Shown: positions 61,559 through 64,000 of the stretch, piece by piece
How positions within the stretch are numbered: position 1 is the first letter of the stretch
Layout: each line of letters starts with the position of its first letter
Assembly (NCBI RefSeq): GCF_037113525.1
Contig: NZ_CP146963.1
Coordinates: forward strand, 1,922,001 to 1,986,000
Direction: 5' to 3'
Length of the DNA stretch: 64,000 nucleotides
Origin: Butyrivibrio fibrisolvens
GTDB lineage: Bacteria; Bacillota; Clostridia; Lachnospirales; Lachnospiraceae
Notes under the pieces: model-generated
What the model saw: only the letters and a program-made list of their open reading frames with translations
The model's database searches: none
What the model was told of the DNA's origin: nothing
Translations under genes and position numbers: made by a program

Positions 61559-61674
61559 TATAAAATGCATATTTGTGGTAAAATAAAAAGAGTGCTTATT
61601 TGAGATGGCACTTGGACTTATGGCTTTCTGTAGAGGCAAAGGTCTGTAATTTCGTAGTAAGGCAGGATCAGGTA

Positions 61675-62289
61675 ATGGCATTCAGACGAAGAAGGAAAAA
61701 TGAATTTCATCTTGAATATCACAACAAGAAGAAAAAGATAACTCCCCAGATCATAAGGGAAGTACTGTCGTGGGTGTTCTATACGGTTGTTGCGATAGTG
61801 ATAGCAGCAATGCTTGTTATGGGCTTTGGCAAGAGTGTTGAGCTTGTCGGAGATTCAATGGAGCCGAGCCTTTATGCGGACCAGTATGTACTTGTGAATA
61901 AGGTATCGACTTATCTTACAGGGCCTTCAAGGGGTGACATCATAGCTTTTTTGCCAAATGGAAATACTAATTCACATTATTATGTCAAAAGAGTAGTGGC
62001 TCTGCCGGGTGAGACGGTTCAGATAATTGATGGAGCGCTGTATATAAACGGGACTATGCAGGTAACTGATTCTGAAGTTTATGATAAGATGGAAGAGGCA
62101 GGAATAGCTGCAAGCCCCATAAAGCTTGGTGCGGATGAATATTTCGTGCTGGGTGATAACAGAAACAGTTCGGAAGATAGCCGAAGTGCCAATATCGGAG
62201 TTGTTAAAGAGAGCTGGATACTTGGAACTGTATGGTATGCATACGGCGGTGAACAGGGCTCTTCTGGTATTGTGGGTAGCGGCGATTGA
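61675..62289 (+). CDS. lepB: Signal peptidase I (first copy)
   Basis: 204 residues: basic N-terminus, one membrane helix (~35-58), then the extracellular catalytic domain. Catalytic serine in VELVGDSMEPSL, lysine in YYVKRVVALPGE, and GDNRNSSEDSR of box E. Cleaves signal peptides of exported proteins. ATG 61675 lies 8 bases after AGGA; the frame is open further upstream. A second lepB follows after rbgA. Confidence 0.92.
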   Translation: MAFRRRRKNEFHLEYHNKKKKITPQIIREVLSWVFYTVVAIVIAAMLVMGFGKSVELVGDSMEPSLYADQYVLVNKVSTYLTGPSRGDIIAFLPNGNTNSHYYVKRVVALPGETVQIIDGALYINGTMQVTDSEVYDKMEEAGIAASPIKLGADEYFVLGDNRNSSEDSRSANIGVVKESWILGTVWYAYGGEQGSSGIVGSGD

Positions 62290-62313
62290 GATTGAAGCCA
62301 ATGATTAAAATTG

Positions 62314-62460
62314 ATATGTTTTCGCAACTTTGAATCAGAAATCCGCATTTACTGCGGATTTCGTAAGAAAGTGAATCGGTAGGTAAATAGGCCCAACACC
62401 GAAGGTGTTCTTAATTGGCCTATTTACATGACTTTTGGAACGAAGTGACAAAAAGTCATA
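62314..62460 (+). repeat. Element D2, lepB-rbgA gap
   Basis: 147 bp, the same length as D1 and about 96% identical to it in reverse orientation. Three hairpins as described for D1. It begins 24 bases after the lepB stop and ends 74 bases before rbgA, within a normally compact core gene cluster. Confidence 0.9.
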
Positions 62461-62533
62461 GTAATAGTTTTAATCGTGTTTTTGAAAAAATACTAAAAAC
62501 ACACATTTAAAACTTTTGGTAAAAAGGAGATTT

Positions 62534-63418
62534 ATGAATTATCAGTGGTATCCCGGTCATATGACCAAAGCAGTGAGAATGATGAAGGAGAATATAGGTC
62601 TTGTAGACATGATCGTAGAGATCACAGACGCAAGGATTCCTGTATCAAGCCGTAATCCTGACATCGATGAGCTTGGTAAAGGTAAGCAGAGGCTTATCAT
62701 TCTTAATAAAGCAGATTTATCAGACCCTGAGAAGAATAATCAGTGGGTTGAATATTACAGATCACAGGGATATATGGCAGCTCTTCTTGATTCCCGTACC
62801 TCAAAGGATATGGGCAAGATCAAAAAGCTTATGGAAGAGACCTGTGCAGATAAGATAGCAAGAGATAAGGCAAGGGGCATTGTGAATCGTCCTATAAGAG
62901 CTATGGTTGCAGGTATTCCTAATGTTGGTAAGTCAACATTTATCAATCACTTAACAGGTAAAGCAGCTGCCAAGACCGGTAATAAACCAGGCGTTACAAA
63001 GGGAAAACAGTGGATCATGCTTGGTAAGACTTTGCAGCTTCTTGATACTCCAGGTATCCTGTGGCCTAAGTTTGAAGACCAGACAGTAGGCGCGCATCTT
63101 GCTATGATCGGTTCCATGAATGATGACAACATAGACAGCGGAGAACTGGCTATAGACCTTATCAAGGAGCTTGAAAGCGACTATGCACAGGCTGTATATA
63201 AGACGTATAATATAACAGATGAGGATGTTGAAAACGCAGTTGAAGAAGAGCACCTCATGACTAACTATTCAGGAATGCTTTGTGCTGTTGCCAAGGCAAG
63301 AAATCTTCTTCTTCCGGGAGCAAGACCTGATTATATGCGCGCAGCTAATCTTATTCTTGACGATTTCCGTGCAGGAAGGCTTGGCCGCATAACTCTTGAG
63401 AATACACCTGAAAATTGA
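62534..63418 (+). CDS. rbgA: Ribosome biogenesis GTPase RbgA (YlqF)
   Basis: 294 residues, circularly permuted GTPase: G4 ILNKADL comes first, then G1 AGIPNVGKSTFINHL, GVTKGKQW and G3 LLDTPGILWP. Needed for late 50S assembly. Start QWYPGHMTKA is typical. AAAAAGGAGATTT fixes ATG 62534. Confidence 0.95.
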   Translation: MNYQWYPGHMTKAVRMMKENIGLVDMIVEITDARIPVSSRNPDIDELGKGKQRLIILNKADLSDPEKNNQWVEYYRSQGYMAALLDSRTSKDMGKIKKLMEETCADKIARDKARGIVNRPIRAMVAGIPNVGKSTFINHLTGKAAAKTGNKPGVTKGKQWIMLGKTLQLLDTPGILWPKFEDQTVGAHLAMIGSMNDDNIDSGELAIDLIKELESDYAQAVYKTYNITDEDVENAVEEEHLMTNYSGMLCAVAKARNLLLPGARPDYMRAANLILDDFRAGRLGRITLENTPEN

Positions 63419-63511
63419 AGAAAGTGGCTCGCATTTTAGAAAAAAGCGAGTTTGATAATGGCAAACTGAAAGGGGAGGAATGTCTTTTTAAGAAAGGCAA
63501 AGGACATAACA

Positions 63512-64000
63512 ATGGAAGAAAACAACAGTACTTTTCATAAGGTGGTAAAAGAAATTGCATCTACACTTATCTATATCGCAGCGGTAGTGCTTATCACGTT
63601 TCTCTTCATCACATTCGTTGCGCAAAGGACCGAAGTAAGTGGACATTCTATGATGAACACACTTCAGGACAAGGATTCTCTCGTGGTATCCAAGATATCT
63701 TACGAGATTGGGGACCCTGAGAGGTTCGATATAGTTGTATTCCCGCATGTAGATGCCTTTGGGAACAGTACCTATTTTATCAAAAGAATAATAGGACTGC
63801 CTGGGGAAACTGTAAGGATCGACCTTGAGGGCAATATCTATATCAATGAGCAGAAGCTTGTGGAAAGCTATGGCCGCGAAGTTATCAAAAATCCGGGAGT
63901 AGCTTATGAAGGTGTGACTCTGGGACCTGATGAATACTTCGTTATGGGCGATAACCGCAACGATTCCATGGATTCACGTTATGAAGATGTTGGAAACATC
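63512..64000 (+). CDS. lepB: Signal peptidase I (second copy), cut by window end
   Basis: 163 residues visible, no stop before base 64000. Basic start, one membrane helix (~17-37), serine in VSGHSMMNTL, lysine in TYFIKRIIGLPGE, box E MGDNRNDSMDSR. Clearly diverged from the first copy. ATG follows AAGGCAAAGGACATAAC. Confidence 0.9.
   Translation, partial: MEENNSTFHKVVKEIASTLIYIAAVVLITFLFITFVAQRTEVSGHSMMNTLQDKDSLVVSKISYEIGDPERFDIVVFPHVDAFGNSTYFIKRIIGLPGETVRIDLEGNIYINEQKLVESYGREVIKNPGVAYEGVTLGPDEYFVMGDNRNDSMDSRYEDVGNI

Overview
The window looks like chromosome of a low-GC Gram-positive of the class Clostridia, most likely a Butyrivibrio-type member of the Lachnospiraceae. The support is strong GGAGG ribosome sites, several TTG/GTG starts, the Firmicutes core cluster pta-ackA-rpmF-plsX-acpP-rnc-smc-ftsY followed by ylxM-ffh-rpsP-khpA-trmD-rimM-rplS-lepB-rbgA-lepB, and polysaccharide-use operons typical of rumen or gut fibre degraders. 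The genus is an inference; no 16S gene is present.

Layout. 1-4.4 kb: 3' end of a DUF3298 (RsiV-like) protein, a NUDIX gene with an in-frame stop, a small-molecule kinase, a hypoxanthine-type DNA glycosylase and an HD protein. 4.4-7.2 kb: a DUF234-type ATPase flanked by one family of hairpins, convergent with a radical SAM enzyme. 7.5-13 kb: L-rhamnose catabolism (rhaB, rhaA, lactaldehyde reductase, rhaD). 13-19 kb: a degenerate-GGDEF/EAL protein, methylglyoxal synthase, a flavodiiron protein, a purine permease and tRNA-Gly(CCC). 19.5-27.3 kb: a maltodextrin/starch locus (membrane-anchored starch-binding protein, binding lipoprotein, two permeases, GH13 enzyme, LacI regulator) with a LacI-type operator inside a terminator-like hairpin. 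27.5-33.5 kb: DUF1871 protein, MscL with a zinc ribbon, a 700-residue cNMP-binding-domain protein, a flippase and a LicD transferase. 34-38 kb: polyamine ABC transporter with a PotC-PotD fusion. 38-64 kb: tmcAL and the core cluster, interrupted by ilvA, yitT, a GH25 protein and an AraC regulator, and after rplS by an AT-rich accessory patch with a lipoprotein and tiny genes.

The most unusual content is between the genes. At least five families of 57-300 bp palindromic elements recur: A (2 copies), B (3), C (3), D (2 plus a fragment) and E (2). Their stems differ between copies but stay base-paired in each copy, while loops and internal bulges are conserved. That covariation suggests structured RNA, or palindromic mobile elements shaped by pairing. 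One E copy sits inside the loop of a B copy, which is direct evidence that E moves. Two local families (a triple hairpin around the ATPase gene, a 54-bp tandem hairpin repeat in the rhamnose operon) add to this. Family A, with a 29-bp perfect stem, exactly 171 bp in both copies and a strongly conserved core, is the best candidate for an undescribed structured RNA.

Limits: product names come from motif recognition by eye. No database search, folding calculation or alignment program was run.
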